A stretch of 64,000 nt of DNA from Dyella silvae (GCF_026421305.1 NZ_JAPJBQ010000009.1:1-64000), one strand, 5' to 3'. Positions 45,843-55,818 are shown, counted from the stretch's first letter. A program made the numbers and translations. Notes: a model not told the origin generated them from the letters alone.

Positions 45843-46895
45843 TCAGCCCTTGCGGGGCGCCGGGGTTTGGGGTGGCGCGGTGGAGCCGCGCACGACCAGT
45901 TCGGGGACAAAACATTCGCTATGCGGCATGTCTACCGACGCGCCGGCCTTGCGCTGCAGCTCGGCCATCAGCTGAAGCGCCGCATGGCGGCCGATATCGC
46001 TGGTGGACTGACGTGCGGTGGTCAGCGCGGGCCATGCCTGCTTGGAGAACGGGCTGTCCTCGAAACCGGCAATGGAGAGATTCCACGGCACATCCAGCCC
46101 GCTGGAACGCGCCGCCGCCAGCACACCGGCAGCGATTTCGTCGTTGCTGCCGAAGATCGCCGTCGGCGGATCCTTCAGCGCCAACAGTTTGCGTGCGCCA
46201 CGGAAACCGTCGTCAAACGCATAGCGGCCGGGCAGCACCAGCTTCTTGTCGAGCGGCAAGCCGTAATCCTTCAGCGCATCGGCATAGCCCTGGTAACGCT
46301 CCGGGCTGGAGCGATGGTGCGGTTCGCCCCACAGGAAGCCGATGCGCTTGTGGCCCATCTGAATCAGGTGTTCGGTGATGGCATACGCCGCGCTGCGGTC
46401 ATCGATGTAGACGCAGGGCGCACCATCATGAGGATCTTCGCGCGAGGAAATGATGCGCACGAAGCTGACGTCATTGGCCGTCAGCGTGGCAATCAGCTCG
46501 GCCTGCTCAGACATCGGCGGGGCCAGCACCAGACCGGCCAGCCGGTTGCGCTCGACCAGCGAGCACAGTTCGTTGGCGAGGTCGGGCGATGTCGAGTCGC
46601 ACGGGTGAATCAGCAGGCCGAAGCCGCGTTCGCGGCAGGCCGACAGCACGCCGTCCTGCATGCTGATGACGTAATGCGCGTTCGGGTTGTCATACACCAG
46701 CCCGATGGCATAGGCATGCGTGCTGCGTAGCCCGCGCGCTGACGGATTGGGTTGATAGCCGAGGGCCTCGATGGCGCGCTCGACCTTTTCGCGTGTGTCG
46801 GCGCGTACCGAAGCCTCCCGGTTGATCACGCGTGACACGGTTTTGAGCGAAACGCCCGAACGCTTGGCGACGTCCTTGATGGTGGGGTTGCGCAA
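45843..46895 (-). CDS. nagR: LacI-family repressor of GlcNAc use (NagR-like)
   Basis: LacI/GalR regulator (350 aa). The helix-turn-helix NPTIKDVAKRSGVSLKTVSR and hinge helix NPSARGLRS are intact, and the sugar-binding domain is of normal length. The start is a TTG at 46895 (GGAG about nine bases upstream); no ATG or GTG fits before the helix-turn-helix. It is co-transcribed with nagP, nagB and nagA. The near-perfect palindrome TTGACAACGTTGTCAA upstream of nagP and of both kinase genes is the expected operator for this protein. Confidence 0.92.
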   Translation of the reverse strand: MRNPTIKDVAKRSGVSLKTVSRVINREASVRADTREKVERAIEALGYQPNPSARGLRSTHAYAIGLVYDNPNAHYVISMQDGVLSACRERGFGLLIHPCDSTSPDLANELCSLVERNRLAGLVLAPPMSEQAELIATLTANDVSFVRIISSREDPHDGAPCVYIDDRSAAYAITEHLIQMGHKRIGFLWGEPHHRSSPERYQGYADALKDYGLPLDKKLVLPGRYAFDDGFRGARKLLALKDPPTAIFGSNDEIAAGVLAAARSSGLDVPWNLSIAGFEDSPFSKQAWPALTTARQSTSDIGRHAALQLMAELQRKAGASVDMPHSECFVPELVVRGSTAPPQTPAPRKG

Positions 46896-46965
46896 CGTGA
46901 GGACTCCGGGGGAACAGGGATGGGCATCGTAGCCCAGTGGAACTCGGTTCGGCGGCGCCCGGCGG

Positions 46966-48252
46966 TCAGGGCGCGTGCTGGCCCACGCGGTGCCCTCTCA
47001 GCCCGTAATAGAGGATGTACAGGTAGCAGGGCACCATCAGCGCCATGAATACCAGCTGGAAATTGAAATGCTGTTTCAGGTGCACGAACAACTGGGGAAT
47101 CAGCGCACCGCCTGCGATGGCCATGATCAGCAGCGCCGACCCGCGCTCGGTCAGACGGCCCAGGCCGTGGATAGCGAGCGGGAAAATGGCCGGCCACATC
47201 ATGGCGTTGGCAAAACCCAGTGCCGCCACAAAGCCCACCGAGGTGTGGCCCTGGGTGACATAAGCGCCCACCGTAAACAGCACGCCCAGCACCGCCGACA
47301 CCGCCAGATAGCTCTGCTGCGAAATGAAGCGCGGAATGAACACCAGGCCCGCCAGGTAACCGGCCAGCATCGCGATCAGGGTGTAGGAGGTGAAATGCTT
47401 GGTTTCCTCCAGCGGCAGCCCGAAGCCCTGGCCGTAGGTGCCGATGGCATCGCCGGCCATCACTTCGGCGCCCACATAGAGGAACAGACACAGCACGCCC
47501 AGCCACAGATGCGGGAAGCTGAAGATGCCGCCCTTGGCGTGGCCGATATCGGTTTCGGCATTGGCGCCGGCCGGTTTGATTTCCGGGAGCGGCGAGCGGA
47601 CGACCCAGATCGCCAATAGCACCAGCAGGCCGGCCATGATCATGTAAGGCATGTGGATCTTGGCAGCGAACGCATTGAGCAGCGCTTCGCGTGCCTCAGC
47701 CGTCGGCGCGGCCTTCACCTGCTGATCGAACGTGTCGATGCCGGACAACACCAGCGCGCCAAACACGAACGGCGCCAGCGCACCGGCCACTTTGTTGCAG
47801 ATGCCCATGAAGGCGATGCGCTGCGCGGCGCTGTCGATGGGGCCGAGAATGCTGATGTACGGGTTGGACGCCGTTTGCAGCAGCGCCAGGCCGGCGCCAA
47901 TGACAAACAGGCCGACCAGTGCGGGGTAAAAAATGCGCATGCTAACGAACTGGCCGAACAGCACCGCGCCTATCGCCATCACGAAGAGGCCGAGGCCCAT
48001 GCCCTTCTTCATGCCCGTGCGGCGCAGCACGCTCGACGACGGAATGGCCAGGAAAAAGTAGGAAAAGTAGAACACCAGCGGCACCAGGAACGCGGAAACG
48101 TCATCCACGTTGAAGGCGAGTTTTACAAAGGTGATCAGCGGGCCGTTGAGCCAGGTGACGAAGCCGAAGATAAAAAACAGGACGCCGATGATCAGCATCG
48201 GCACCACACTGGAAGAGCGCGGCTCTCCGGCGGCTAGCGAAGTGGCAGACAT
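46966..48252 (-). CDS. nagP: N-acetylglucosamine permease NagP (FucP-type MFS)
   Basis: Twelve-helix sugar:proton symporter of the FucP/GluP branch (428 aa). Features are FFIFGFVTWLNGPLI in helix 1, GAGLALLQTASNPYI in helix 4 and VGAEVMAGDAIGTYGQ at the start of the second half. NagP homologues import GlcNAc across the inner membrane in Shewanella and Xanthomonas, which fits the operon. It is the first gene of nagP-nagR-nagB-nagA, with GGGGGAGC upstream of the ATG and an operator-bearing promoter at 48321-48350. Confidence 0.94.
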   Translation of the reverse strand: MSATSLAAGEPRSSSVVPMLIIGVLFFIFGFVTWLNGPLITFVKLAFNVDDVSAFLVPLVFYFSYFFLAIPSSSVLRRTGMKKGMGLGLFVMAIGAVLFGQFVSMRIFYPALVGLFVIGAGLALLQTASNPYISILGPIDSAAQRIAFMGICNKVAGALAPFVFGALVLSGIDTFDQQVKAAPTAEAREALLNAFAAKIHMPYMIMAGLLVLLAIWVVRSPLPEIKPAGANAETDIGHAKGGIFSFPHLWLGVLCLFLYVGAEVMAGDAIGTYGQGFGLPLEETKHFTSYTLIAMLAGYLAGLVFIPRFISQQSYLAVSAVLGVLFTVGAYVTQGHTSVGFVAALGFANAMMWPAIFPLAIHGLGRLTERGSALLIMAIAGGALIPQLFVHLKQHFNFQLVFMALMVPCYLYILYYGLRGHRVGQHAP

Positions 48253-48320
48253 GGAAATGGAAGCTCCCCCGGATGGCCGGACACAGATGGGCCGCTGCGG
48301 CCCGATTCCCCGAATGACCT

Positions 48321-48350
48321 TTTATCGACGCTAAGAGCAACGTTGTCAAA
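48321..48350 (-). promoter_or_regulatory. nagP promoter with NagR operator
   Basis: On the minus strand, -35 TTGACA (48349-48344), 17 bases, -10 GATAAA (48326-48321). The operator half-palindrome TTTGACAACGTTGCTC (48350-48335) overlaps the -35, so repressor binding would block RNA polymerase. Confidence 0.8.
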
Positions 48351-48587
48351 TTTTGGCAGTATCAGGCCATCCGGGCGCGGTCAAAAGCGGGGCATGAAAT
48401 TGCCTTTTGCGAGGCACTCTGCTGCGCCGCGGCAGGCTGAATTTTGCGCCAGCATGGCGCGTGCCAAATGGTAAAAAAAGCATTGACAACAATGTGTTGC
48501 AATGCGTCATGTTTCTGCGCCGGCGATGCGAATTGATGCGATTGCTGTCACGCGCCAAAGCGTTGTTTCGCATGAAAAAACGGTTTA

Positions 48588-48603
48588 TTGACAACGTTGT
48601 CAA
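48588..48603 (+). promoter_or_regulatory. NagR operator and promoter of the first kinase gene
   Basis: TTGACAACGTTGTCAA is a perfect 16-bp palindrome and contains a -35-like TTGACA. TCGTTACCAGACTCCGG follows and is conserved ahead of the second kinase gene at 58181-58197, where CAGACT sits 17 bases after TTGACA as a weak -10. The rest of 48351-48587 is AT-richer; TTGACAACAATGTGTTGCAA at 48483-48502 may be a degenerate extra site. Confidence 0.82.
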
Positions 48604-49700
48604 TCGTTACCAGACTCCGGTCAAAAATCGGTCATGCCATGGGGGTGGCGTGACGCAGACATGGCGAGGGGATGACGGTGGCGCAGCAAGGCAACCACAG
48701 TCAGGGGGCGCGTCAATGGTCACTGCAGTCCGCGGTGTTCCTCGCTGCGGATATCGGTGGCACTCACGCACGCATCGGGCTGGTGAGCCGGCAGGCGGAC
48801 GGTGCGCGCCCGGTGACGGTGCTGCAGTACCACCGCTATGCCTGCGCCGACTGGCCCAGCCTCACGGCCGTGCTCAAAGACTTCGTCGGCCAGTTGGACC
48901 GCTCGGTGCATGTGGACCGTTGCGCCGTGGCCAGCGCCGGTTACGTGCTGGGCGACGCCATCGTCAACGACAACCTGCCGTGGCCGGTCTCCATCCGCGA
49001 TATCCGCGACAGCCTCGGCATCGACCAGCTGGCGGTGGTCAATGACTTCGAAGCGGTGGCCTATGCCACCCAGTTCCTCAGCCAGGCCGACACCACGCCG
49101 GTGATCGAAACCACTGCGCCGCGCGCGGCCGGTCCCGTGCTGGTGATGGGGCCCGGTACCGGGCTGGGCTCGGCCGTGCTGCTGCCCGGCAAGCCGCACG
49201 CCACCGTGCTGGCCACCGAGGCGGGCCAGATCGCCCTGGCGCCGGGCAACGAACGCGAGATCGAGATCCTGCGCTATCTGGCGCGCGACCGCGCCTACGT
49301 GTCGTTCGAGCACGCCTTGTCCGGCCCGGGCTTGCTCAACCTTTATCGCGCCATTTGTTCGCTGCGCGACCAGTCGCCCGCACTCAGCGCCCCCAGTCAG
49401 GTGACGCAAGCCGCGCTGGAGCGCAGCGACGCTGCCGCGGCCGAAGCGCTCGAGGTGTTCTGCGGGTTGCTCGGCAGTTTCGTCGGCGATCTGGTGTTGC
49501 TGTACGGCGCGCGCGGCGGCGTGTTTCTCGCCGGCGGCATCCTGCCGCACATCCGCGATGTGCTGCTCACCAGCAGCTTCCGCCAGCGCTTCTTCAACAA
49601 AGGCGTCATGCGCGCCTTTCTGCAACAGGTTCCCGTACGACTGATGGAACACGGCCAGCACGGCGTGATTGGCGCGGCCAGTTTGTATCTGGATGGCCAA
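48588..49700 (+). repeat. Segmental duplication, copy 1 (operator plus kinase gene)
   Basis: The block from the NagR palindrome to the kinase 3' end recurs at 58166-59270. Coding parts differ mostly at scattered third positions; the short region between promoter and start codon and the first ~20 codons are diverged. Confidence 0.88.
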
Positions 49701-49736
49701 AGCACAAACACAGGGGATATCGCAGCACCTACGTAG
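48678..49736 (+). CDS. Glk-family sugar kinase, probable GlcNAc kinase, copy 1
   Basis: Bacterial glucokinase (Glk) family enzyme (352 aa). The phosphate-1 motif is FLAADIGGTHARIGLVSRQ and the catalytic region VVNDFEAVAYATQ contains the base aspartate. GPGTGLGSAVLL and GGVFLAGGILPHIR bind ATP. In Xanthomonas-type GlcNAc regulons such proteins act as NagK-II, and the operator and neighbours support that here, though glucose cannot be excluded. I chose the GTG at 48678: GAGGGG lies six bases upstream, at the same place as in copy 2. It is followed by a TonB-dependent receptor. The central ~316 residues are identical to copy 2 except for about three substitutions. Confidence 0.88.
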   Translation: MAQQGNHSQGARQWSLQSAVFLAADIGGTHARIGLVSRQADGARPVTVLQYHRYACADWPSLTAVLKDFVGQLDRSVHVDRCAVASAGYVLGDAIVNDNLPWPVSIRDIRDSLGIDQLAVVNDFEAVAYATQFLSQADTTPVIETTAPRAAGPVLVMGPGTGLGSAVLLPGKPHATVLATEAGQIALAPGNEREIEILRYLARDRAYVSFEHALSGPGLLNLYRAICSLRDQSPALSAPSQVTQAALERSDAAAAEALEVFCGLLGSFVGDLVLLYGARGGVFLAGGILPHIRDVLLTSSFRQRFFNKGVMRAFLQQVPVRLMEHGQHGVIGAASLYLDGQSTNTGDIAAPT

Positions 49737-49833
49737 CATCGTTGCACTGAACCGGGCGCAAGCCCAGACAGCCACGCAGCAGCGGATGACGCACCACTTT
49801 CCGTTGCCGTTATGCCTTCGAGGGGAGGATGCC

Positions 49834-52608
49834 ATGTCACACCGCAAAACTCTGCTAGCCGCCAGCATCATTGCCGGCTTGTGTCTTTCCATGTCGCTGC
49901 AAGCGCAGGATGCCACGCAGACCAACAGCGCCAGTAGCAACAGCAACACGCAGTCGGCCAATCCGCAGCAGCAGGCGAATCCGTCACAGGCTAAACAGCT
50001 GGAAGCCGTGACGGTGGTCGGCATTCGCGCCAGCTTGCAGCAGTCACTGGAAACCAAGCGCAACGCCGACGCCATCGTCGACGCCATTACGGCGGAAGAC
50101 ATCGGCAAATTTCCTGCCACCAACGTGGCCGAAGCGCTGGCGCAGATTCCTGGCGTCACGCTGGATCGCCTGTTTGGCGCGACCCAGCGCGTGAGCATCG
50201 ATGGTATCGATCCCAGCCTCAACCTCGCCTTTCTCGACGGCCACCCCGTAGCGCAGGCGATGTGGCTGTACGGCGACAGCCCGAACCGCGGCTTCAACTA
50301 CTCGCTGTTGCCGCCGGAAATCCTCGGCTCGCTGGAGGTCTACAAGAGCCCTGAGGCACGACTGCCCGAAGGCAGCCTCGGCGGCACGGTGATCATGCAC
50401 ACCATCCAGCCGCTCGATGTGCCGTCCAATACGCTGAGTGGCACGTCCGGCGTGAACTACAACGACATGGTCGACAAGAACCGGCCTAACGCCTCGGTGT
50501 TTTACGCCTGGCACACCGCGGACAAAACCTTTGGCGTTGACGTTTCATTGCAGCACTACGAGCAGAAGACGGACCGCCAGGGCCAGGAAATCTTCGGCTA
50601 CACGCCGGTGGCCAACATCGCGGCGGTAAACCCTGCCATCGCCGCGCAGGTGGCGGCGGGACAGCTCCATCCCTATGACCAGATGCCGAACGAGCTCAAC
50701 GTTGCCAACTTCGAGCAGACTGAAAAGCGCAGCAGCGTACTGGTGAACCTGCAGTACCGGCCTAACGACCATTTCGACTCGACGCTTAGCCTGCTGTACA
50801 TGGTCGACCGGCTCGACAACCTCAACGTGTCGCTGTATCCGATCCCGGCCTTCGATTTCGCCGGCATCTCCCGGCTCGCCTCGGGCGGCAACAACATCGT
50901 GACGTCGGGCACGCAGGTGGGTACGCCGTGCTTCAACACGACCAGTTGCACAAGCACGGCGCAGAGCTTCATGGATAACGATGCGCGCAAGTCGTTCATC
51001 CGCACCCGAGGCGCCGACTGGCGCGGAACCTACAAGGGCGACGGCTGGCGCGTGTTCGGTCAGTTGGGTGTCAGTACCTCGTACAACGACATCAGTCAGG
51101 CGTTCAAGGAACTGTTCTACGGCGGCGGTTTCAACTGGAACATCCATAACGGCTTCAACTACACCGACCTGGCCACTGCCAACAACCCGCAGTACTGGGC
51201 CGACAACAACTTCGGCGGCAACATTGGCTACAAGCCCTACAAGGCGCGTGACCAGTATGGCCAGTTCGACTTCACCAAAGATTTCGACGGCTTCCTCAAC
51301 AACGTGCAGGTGGGCGCGCGCTGGGCAGCGCACTGGGAGAGCCAGTCGCTGATGATCTTCAACGAGGGTGTGCCGAACATGACACTCAACCAGATCGGTT
51401 ATGGCGGCCTCACCAACCTGAAAGGCGCTTCCGATGTCGGCTTGAGCGGCAGTTCGGTCCGCCATGTGCAAACGCAGGGCTTCGACGCCATCTATAACGC
51501 GGTGCTCAATGGCAACGTTCTGATCGCCAACGATCCGGTCGACTATTGGGACAACACCTTCAACGTGAAGCAGGAGAACACCGCTGCTTACGGTCAGTTG
51601 AATTTCGGCAATGACACCGTGCACGGCAATCTTGGCGTCCGTTGGGTGCAGACCAAGATCAGCTCATGGGGCTACAACGTGCCCAGCACGTGTACCACCT
51701 GGAACTGCGTATTCCCGCCGGGCTTTGGTTACGTAGGTTCCAGCAGCACCAACGACAACTGGCTGCCTGCGCTTAACGTGGCCTGGAACGTCATGCCGGA
51801 CCTGATCCTGCGCGCTGCCGGCTCGGAAACAGTGGCCTATGCGCCGTACAACCAGTACGCGCCGTACTTCGAAGCCAACGACACCGTGCTCACGGCCACC
51901 GCCGGCAACCCGAACCTCAAGCCGTATCGCTCAGTGAATGGCGATCTGTCGGCCGAGTGGTACTTCAACTCCGAGTCGGTGGTCGCGATCTCCGGCTTCT
52001 ACAAGAACGTGCTCAACTACGTCGTCAATGCAGCCACCACGCAAGGCCGCCAGAACGGTTCGTGGGCGCAGCTGATTCAGGGGCCGACAGGCCAGATGCT
52101 GGTCAGCAACGGCTCCTGCACGCTCACGGGCTTCTGCCAGTACAGCGTGTCGGCACCGATCAACGGCGGCCGCGCCAAAGTGAAGGGCGCCGCCATCAGC
52201 TATCAGCAGGCCTTCGGTGATAGCGGCTTCGGTCTGCGTGCCAACTACACCTACTCCGACTCCAGTACGCACTCGGGCGGCCCGCTGCCGTACAACTCCA
52301 AGAACTCGTACACCCTCGCGCCGTACTTCGAAAAGGGTCCGTACACCGCGAGCATCTCGTACAACTACCGCAGCAAGTACCTCGCCGGCGGCTACGTGGC
52401 CGGTGCGCCGAACGCTTACACCGACAGCTACAAAGAACTCGACGCATCCGCAGGCTACAAGTTCAACGATCACTTCTCGCTGACCTTCGACATGCTCAAC
52501 CTGCTCAACTCGACCTACAAGCAGTTCTACGGTTCAAGCATGACCCAGCTTGCCAACGAGTACAGCAGCGGCCGCGAGTATCTGCTTCAGGCCCATTTCA
52601 AGCTCTGA
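49834..52608 (+). CDS. TonB-dependent receptor 1 (GlcNAc-regulon linked)
   Basis: Outer-membrane TonB-dependent receptor (924 aa). The signal peptide is in residues 1-25 (KTLLAASIIAGLCLSMSLQA). A Q/N/S-rich linker follows, then the plug with VTVVGIRASLQQSLETKR and ITAEDIGKFPATNVAEALA, and a beta-barrel ending in the aromatic-terminated strand YLLQAHFKL. It should import chito-oligosaccharides or another GlcNAc-bearing substrate, as inferred from its position behind the NagR-controlled kinase. GGGGAGG lies upstream of the ATG at 49834. The upstream leader and first ~19 codons match receptor 2; the rest does not. Confidence 0.93.
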   Translation: MSHRKTLLAASIIAGLCLSMSLQAQDATQTNSASSNSNTQSANPQQQANPSQAKQLEAVTVVGIRASLQQSLETKRNADAIVDAITAEDIGKFPATNVAEALAQIPGVTLDRLFGATQRVSIDGIDPSLNLAFLDGHPVAQAMWLYGDSPNRGFNYSLLPPEILGSLEVYKSPEARLPEGSLGGTVIMHTIQPLDVPSNTLSGTSGVNYNDMVDKNRPNASVFYAWHTADKTFGVDVSLQHYEQKTDRQGQEIFGYTPVANIAAVNPAIAAQVAAGQLHPYDQMPNELNVANFEQTEKRSSVLVNLQYRPNDHFDSTLSLLYMVDRLDNLNVSLYPIPAFDFAGISRLASGGNNIVTSGTQVGTPCFNTTSCTSTAQSFMDNDARKSFIRTRGADWRGTYKGDGWRVFGQLGVSTSYNDISQAFKELFYGGGFNWNIHNGFNYTDLATANNPQYWADNNFGGNIGYKPYKARDQYGQFDFTKDFDGFLNNVQVGARWAAHWESQSLMIFNEGVPNMTLNQIGYGGLTNLKGASDVGLSGSSVRHVQTQGFDAIYNAVLNGNVLIANDPVDYWDNTFNVKQENTAAYGQLNFGNDTVHGNLGVRWVQTKISSWGYNVPSTCTTWNCVFPPGFGYVGSSSTNDNWLPALNVAWNVMPDLILRAAGSETVAYAPYNQYAPYFEANDTVLTATAGNPNLKPYRSVNGDLSAEWYFNSESVVAISGFYKNVLNYVVNAATTQGRQNGSWAQLIQGPTGQMLVSNGSCTLTGFCQYSVSAPINGGRAKVKGAAISYQQAFGDSGFGLRANYTYSDSSTHSGGPLPYNSKNSYTLAPYFEKGPYTASISYNYRSKYLAGGYVAGAPNAYTDSYKELDASAGYKFNDHFSLTFDMLNLLNSTYKQFYGSSMTQLANEYSSGREYLLQAHFKL

Positions 52609-52633
52609 TTACCTTGCAACACCTCCCCGCTAT

Positions 52634-52663
52634 GGGCCTGGCGGCTTGCCAGGCCCTTTTTTT
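52634..52663 (+). terminator. Rho-independent terminator of the first kinase-receptor operon
   Basis: GGGCCTGGC (52634-52642) and GCCAGGCCC (52648-52656) form a perfect 9-bp stem followed by seven T, 25 bases after the receptor stop. Confidence 0.9.
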
Positions 52664-52696
52664 GTCCGCGAGGTGTGATCGATGGTGTGGCCGGGA

Positions 52697-53350
52697 TCAG
52701 TCGAGCGCGCCAGCGCCGAGCCGCTCGTCGGTATGCCGGGTAGCAGCGACGCGCAGGGCGATGGAAAGGCCGCGCACTACATCCTCTTTCGACATGCTCG
52801 GTGTATTGGGAAAGTGAGCTGCCTGCAAGGGCAGGTAGGGAATGTGGATAAAGCCTGCGCGCACACCGTGTTGCTTCGCTGCCAGATGCAGCATGAGATA
52901 GGCGACGTGATTGCACACGAAGGTGCCCGCCGTGTTCGATATCTCGGCCGGCAGGCCCTCGGCAAGCAGCGCCTTGAGCATCGCCTTGATGGGCAGTGTG
53001 CTGAAGTAGGCGGAGGGGCCGTCGGCGGCAATGACCTCGTCGATGGGCTGCGCGCCGGCGTTGTCCGCGATGCGGGCATCCTGCACGTTGATCGCCACGC
53101 GCTCGATCGAGAGGCGGCTGCGTCCGCCAGCCTGTCCCACGCCAAGCAGTAGGGCGGGCCTCACTTCATCGATAGCGAGCGCCAGTTCGCGCTGTGAATC
53201 CGCAAAGGCGGTCGGCAGCAGGCGCGACATCACGCGATGACCGCCGACCGTCTGGCCGTCCAGTTCACGCACGGCTTCCCATGACGGATTGATGCTCTCG
53301 TTGCCGAAAGGCGTGAAGCCGGTCAACAGGATGCTTGGCAGCTTGCTCAT
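52697..53350 (-). CDS. pcp: Pyroglutamyl-peptidase I
   Basis: C15 cysteine peptidase (217 aa) that removes N-terminal pyroglutamate from peptides. Catalytic residues are E83 (SIERVAIN), C146 (AGTFVCNHVAY) and H169 (GFIHIPYLP), matching E81/C144/H168 of the family. ATGs at 53359 and 53350 are both possible; I chose 53350 because MSKLPSILLTGFTPFG matches the usual short N-terminus. It ends the pxp operon and would supply the 5-oxoproline that PxpABC opens. Confidence 0.95.
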   Translation of the reverse strand: MSKLPSILLTGFTPFGNESINPSWEAVRELDGQTVGGHRVMSRLLPTAFADSQRELALAIDEVRPALLLGVGQAGGRSRLSIERVAINVQDARIADNAGAQPIDEVIAADGPSAYFSTLPIKAMLKALLAEGLPAEISNTAGTFVCNHVAYLMLHLAAKQHGVRAGFIHIPYLPLQAAHFPNTPSMSKEDVVRGLSIALRVAATRHTDERLGAGALD

Positions 53351-53378
53351 GACAGCCATCTCGGGGTCTGAAGCGTTA

Positions 53379-54347
53379 TCAACGGAACACCAGCAGCCAC
53401 ATCATGACAAAGGTGGCGATGAAGATGGCGACTGCGCTCCAGAACTGTGCACGTATGACGCCATATGGGTTGCGTAGTTCCAGCAAGGCAGCGGGAACCA
53501 GGTTGTAGTCCGCCGCCATCGGCGTAAGCAGCGTGCCGCAATAGCCGCACAGCATGCCCATGGAGCCGAGAATCGCGGGGTTGGCGCCGTACTGTTTCAC
53601 CAGCAGTGGCAAGCCAATACCCGCCATCATTACCGGGAAGGCCGCAAACGCATTGCCCATGATCACGGTGAACAACACCATGCCAAGTGCGAACACCAGC
53701 AGGCATGCAAACGCGCTGCCCTCTGGCAATGCCGCGTTGGCGAGCGCGGCCACCGCCGTGCCGACGCCGCTATGCGTGAACACTTCGCCGAGCGCCGCCA
53801 GTAGCAGTGGCAGCAGGGCAGCCCAGCCGATGGCGTCGAGCAGGCGGCGGCCCTCCGCGAGGCCCTGATGCAGCGGTGCGCGTGCGACCCGTGCGGCAGC
53901 CAGCCAGGCCACGACACAGGCCAGCGCCAGCCCGGTGAGGGTCATCTGTGCAGGAGCAAACACCGCATGGCCTGCGATGGAGAGATGCGTGCCGAACAGC
54001 GCGACGAACAACGTCACCAGAGGAATCAGCAAGGCGGGTACGAACAGCTTGTGACCCAGCTTTCTGGCCGAAGCGGCGCGCTCCGCGGCACGCGAGTCTT
54101 CGGGGTGAGCGTGACGGCGCATTGTCGGCGCAAGCGCGGCCAGCGCTATGACCATGCCGCCAGCGATCTGCGCGGGCCATGCGTTGCCGGCTTTCTGTTG
54201 CGCCAGTACGTAGTCGCCGCCGCCAAACAGCAGGCCGAGAAGCAGCCAGAAGGCAGCGCGGTAGCCGTGTCCCTGGCGCACGTTGAGCCACGCGGTGTAG
54301 AGAAGAAACGCCGCGATCAGCCAGTACGCGTACTCGATGCGCAGCAT
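53379..54347 (-). CDS. DUF979 membrane protein, probable part of a 5-oxoproline-linked transporter
   Basis: Integral-membrane protein (322 aa) with about nine hydrophobic helices, of the DUF979 family. It is always seen with DUF969, encoded two bases upstream here. Segments such as GNAFAAFPVMMAGIGLPLLV and GYCGTLLTPMAADYNLVPAALL resemble the re-entrant/ion-transporter superfamily layout. Its place between pxpA and pcp suggests that the DUF969-DUF979 pair imports 5-oxoproline or pyroglutamyl peptides. That is inference from context. Confidence 0.85.
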   Translation of the reverse strand: MLRIEYAYWLIAAFLLYTAWLNVRQGHGYRAAFWLLLGLLFGGGDYVLAQQKAGNAWPAQIAGGMVIALAALAPTMRRHAHPEDSRAAERAASARKLGHKLFVPALLIPLVTLFVALFGTHLSIAGHAVFAPAQMTLTGLALACVVAWLAAARVARAPLHQGLAEGRRLLDAIGWAALLPLLLAALGEVFTHSGVGTAVAALANAALPEGSAFACLLVFALGMVLFTVIMGNAFAAFPVMMAGIGLPLLVKQYGANPAILGSMGMLCGYCGTLLTPMAADYNLVPAALLELRNPYGVIRAQFWSAVAIFIATFVMMWLLVFR

Positions 54348-54349
54348 GC

Positions 54350-55045
54350 TCAGCTTGCCTTGCCGTCACGCAGTAGCGCGGCGCGGCGCTCCAGCCGGCG
54401 CTGGTAGAGCCAGATGCGCACGGACTGAATCACGAAGGCAGCAATCGCCGTCGGCAGTGCCCACAGGGCAATCGACAGCGGCGTGAGGTCGATGCCGTGC
54501 TGCGCGTAAAAGCCCTGAATCAGCAGCACCGCACCCAGCGCGATAAAGACGTCTTCGCCGAAGAATCGGCCGACATTGTCAGTGGCGGCGGCGACGGCGC
54601 GCAGCTCGTCGCGATCGTCGTCCGTCAGGGTCGGCAGAATCTTCTCGGCAGCGGCCTCGCTCATCGGCGCCAATAGCGGACGCACGGTTTGCGCTGCGCC
54701 AGCGACGCCAGTCAGGCCGAGCATGGCGAGCACCTCGCGCACCATCAGATAGCCGATGAGCAAACGCGCGAGCGTGAGTCCGCGTAGCCTCCCCATCCAC
54801 TGTTGAGCATGTTCGCGCAAACCGGCGTGTTCGAGCAGGCCAATGGCGGGGAGCGTGAGCACGAACAACAGCAGCATGCGTGCGGAAACAAAACTCCTGC
54901 CAAGTAGCGCCAGCAGGTCCGGTACCGGGAGGTGCGCCAGCAAGCCACTGACCAGTGCGGCGCAGACCACGACGGGCACGGCGTTGAAGCGCAGGGCGAA
55001 GCCAATCACGATCACCGCCACGCCCAGCAGTGGCCAGTAGTTCAC
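54350..55045 (-). CDS. DUF969 membrane protein, partner of DUF979
   Basis: Integral-membrane protein (231 aa) with about six hydrophobic helices, DUF969 family. Typical segments are [18 protein letters not shown] at the start and [27 protein letters not shown]. The start is the GTG at 55045, which overlaps the pxpA stop (GTGA, 4 bases); ATG-led extensions upstream run inside pxpA and are Arg/Cys-rich. The pair with DUF979 and the pxp context suggest one transport unit. Confidence 0.86.
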   Translation of the reverse strand: MNYWPLLGVAVIVIGFALRFNAVPVVVCAALVSGLLAHLPVPDLLALLGRSFVSARMLLLFVLTLPAIGLLEHAGLREHAQQWMGRLRGLTLARLLIGYLMVREVLAMLGLTGVAGAAQTVRPLLAPMSEAAAEKILPTLTDDDRDELRAVAAATDNVGRFFGEDVFIALGAVLLIQGFYAQHGIDLTPLSIALWALPTAIAAFVIQSVRIWLYQRRLERRAALLRDGKAS

Positions 55046-55818
55046 GTGGTATGCCCTGTGATGTGAGGTGCAGCAATGACGATATCGGCGGCCTCGAGCG
55101 CTGCGCGCAACTGGCGGGCAAAGGCCACGGCATGTGCGCCGTCGCCATGCACGCACAGCGTGTCTGCCTGCAGGGAGACGATGGAGCCATCCACGGCGCG
55201 CACCTGGCCTTCGCGAACCATCGCCATGGCTTGCGCAATCGCTTCATCCCCTTCGGTGATGACAGCATCGGGTTCGCGCCGCGGTTGCAGCGAACCGTCG
55301 TCGCGATAGCGACGATCGGCGAAGGCCTCTGCGGCCACCGGAAGACCTGCCGCCAGCCCCGCATCGACCAGTGCCGAGCCGGCCAGGCCGAACAGACGCA
55401 GGTTCGGATCAAAGTCGCGCGTGGCGCTGGCAATGGCTTCGGCGAGGCGGATGTCCCGTGCTGCCATGTTGTACAGCGCGCCATGCGGCTTCACGTGGCG
55501 CAGCAGGGTGCCCGCGGCTTGTGCGAAGCCATGGAGCGCACCGATCTGATAAAGCGTCATGGCATAGGCTTCGTTGGGTGTCACCGCCAGTTCGCGGCGG
55601 CCGAAGCCCTGCAGATCAGGCAGCGATACATGGGCACCAATGGCGACGCCGTGCTGCACGGCCAGCGCCACGGTATGGCGCATGATGTCCGGGTCACCTG
55701 CATGAAACCCGCAGGCAATGTTGGCCGAGCTGACGACGGCAAGCAGGGCGTCGTCGTTGCCCATGCGCCAGGCGCCAAAGGATTCGCCCAGGTCGCTGTT
55801 GATGTCGATGGCTTTCAT
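55042..55818 (-). CDS. pxpA: 5-oxoprolinase subunit PxpA (LamB/YcsF family)
   Basis: Subunit A (258 aa) of the ATP-dependent prokaryotic 5-oxoprolinase, which opens 5-oxoproline to glutamate. The signature [18 protein letters not shown] opens the protein; [14 protein letters not shown] and [13 protein letters not shown] are the conserved metal/substrate segments. An 84-base purine-rich spacer separates it from pxpC, and no clear Shine-Dalgarno is visible before its ATG. It overlaps the DUF969 start by four bases. Confidence 0.95.
   Translation of the reverse strand: MKAIDINSDLGESFGAWRMGNDDALLAVVSSANIACGFHAGDPDIMRHTVALAVQHGVAIGAHVSLPDLQGFGRRELAVTPNEAYAMTLYQIGALHGFAQAAGTLLRHVKPHGALYNMAARDIRLAEAIASATRDFDPNLRLFGLAGSALVDAGLAAGLPVAAEAFADRRYRDDGSLQPRREPDAVITEGDEAIAQAMAMVREGQVRAVDGSIVSLQADTLCVHGDGAHAVAFARQLRAALEAADIVIAAPHITGHTT

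Noticed and set aside
48672-48677. ATG at 48672 as the start of kinase copy 1
   Set aside because: GAGGGG would be only one or two bases away. The GTG at 48678 has the same spacing from GAGGGG as the start of copy 2.
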